From JAUUZT01 sp964654015 (GTDB lineage: Bacteria; Chloroflexota; Dehalococcoidia; GIF9; AB-539-J10), in assembly GCA_964654015.1 (NCBI GenBank), contig CAZZHQ010000060.1:1-14389 (forward strand): 14,389 nucleotides of DNA, written 5' to 3'. Positions 14,253-14,389 of this stretch are shown here, piece by piece. Position 1 is the stretch's first letter; each line of letters starts with the position of its first letter. The notes under the pieces were generated by a model. It was not told the DNA's origin, made no database searches, and was given only the letters and a program-made list of their open reading frames with translations. The translations under genes and the position numbers were made by a program.

Positions 14253-14389
14253 GTGAAGAAAACCCGTATCCTAATAGTTGATGACGAACTCAGCATAATA
14301 AAATTCCTGCGGGCTAACCTGGAGGCTGAGGGCTTCGAGGTTCTGACAGTAATGGATGGAGTTCAAGCTCTTCAGACCTTTGAAATGGA
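14253..14389 (+). CDS. response regulator, partial at right edge
   Basis: GTG 14253 has GAGG (14241-14244) 8 bases upstream and opens VKKTRILIVDDELSIIKFLR, then ANLEAEGFEVLTVMDGVQAL, the beginning of a receiver domain with its acidic pair (D10, D11). The phospho-acceptor aspartate and any output domain lie beyond the window. It continues the same-strand run after a 75-base gap that shows no clear terminator or promoter. By resemblance to OmpR-type regulators a winged-helix output is plausible but unseen. Confidence 0.85.
   Translation, partial: MKKTRILIVDDELSIIKFLRANLEAEGFEVLTVMDGVQALQTFEM

Overview
The window reads as chromosomal DNA of an anaerobic bacterium. The mix of a B12-binding-type radical SAM enzyme, a DUF362 protein, a bacterial GH3-type ligase, long multi-PAS kinases, frequent GTG/TTG starts and mid-range GC suggests an uncultured Chloroflexota of the Dehalococcoidia type. 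That placement is an inference from gene style, not from a marker gene. I see no rRNA, tRNA, CRISPR array, integrase or transposase.

Left part (1-4420): loosely packed accessory DNA. On the minus strand lie the edge of a GNAT acetyltransferase that looks like a decaying remnant and a YkgJ-type cysteine-cluster protein. On the plus strand follow a radical SAM enzyme, a small unknown protein (116 aa) preceded by a candidate leader ORF, and a DUF362 protein that appears to have lost its last ~24 codons to a frameshift. Intergenic stretches hold two intrinsic terminators and two copies of a ~65-bp dispersed repeat, one abutting the broken GNAT gene.

Intergenic block (4421-4947): AT-rich, with hairpins, two possible very short ORFs, a perfect 16-bp palindrome (TGTATAATATTATACA) and just downstream a promoter with both hexamers perfect (TTGACA, 18 bp, TATAAT).

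Right part (4948-14389): one tightly packed plus-strand run, probably one operon from that promoter. It encodes a class I methyltransferase, a GH3-family acyl-acid ligase, a 7TM+GAF sensor histidine kinase whose start overlaps the GH3 stop by 4 nt, an OmpR-type regulator, a large membrane PAS/GAF/PAS/PAS/PAS histidine kinase, two receiver-only proteins (overlapping by 4 nt), and the start of another response regulator at the window edge.

The most interesting reading is that small-molecule chemistry (methyltransferase plus GH3 adenylation/conjugation) is translationally coupled to a membrane receptor kinase. That would be a candidate make-and-sense signalling module feeding a phosphorelay with several receivers. 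The architecture is seen directly; the signalling role is inference.
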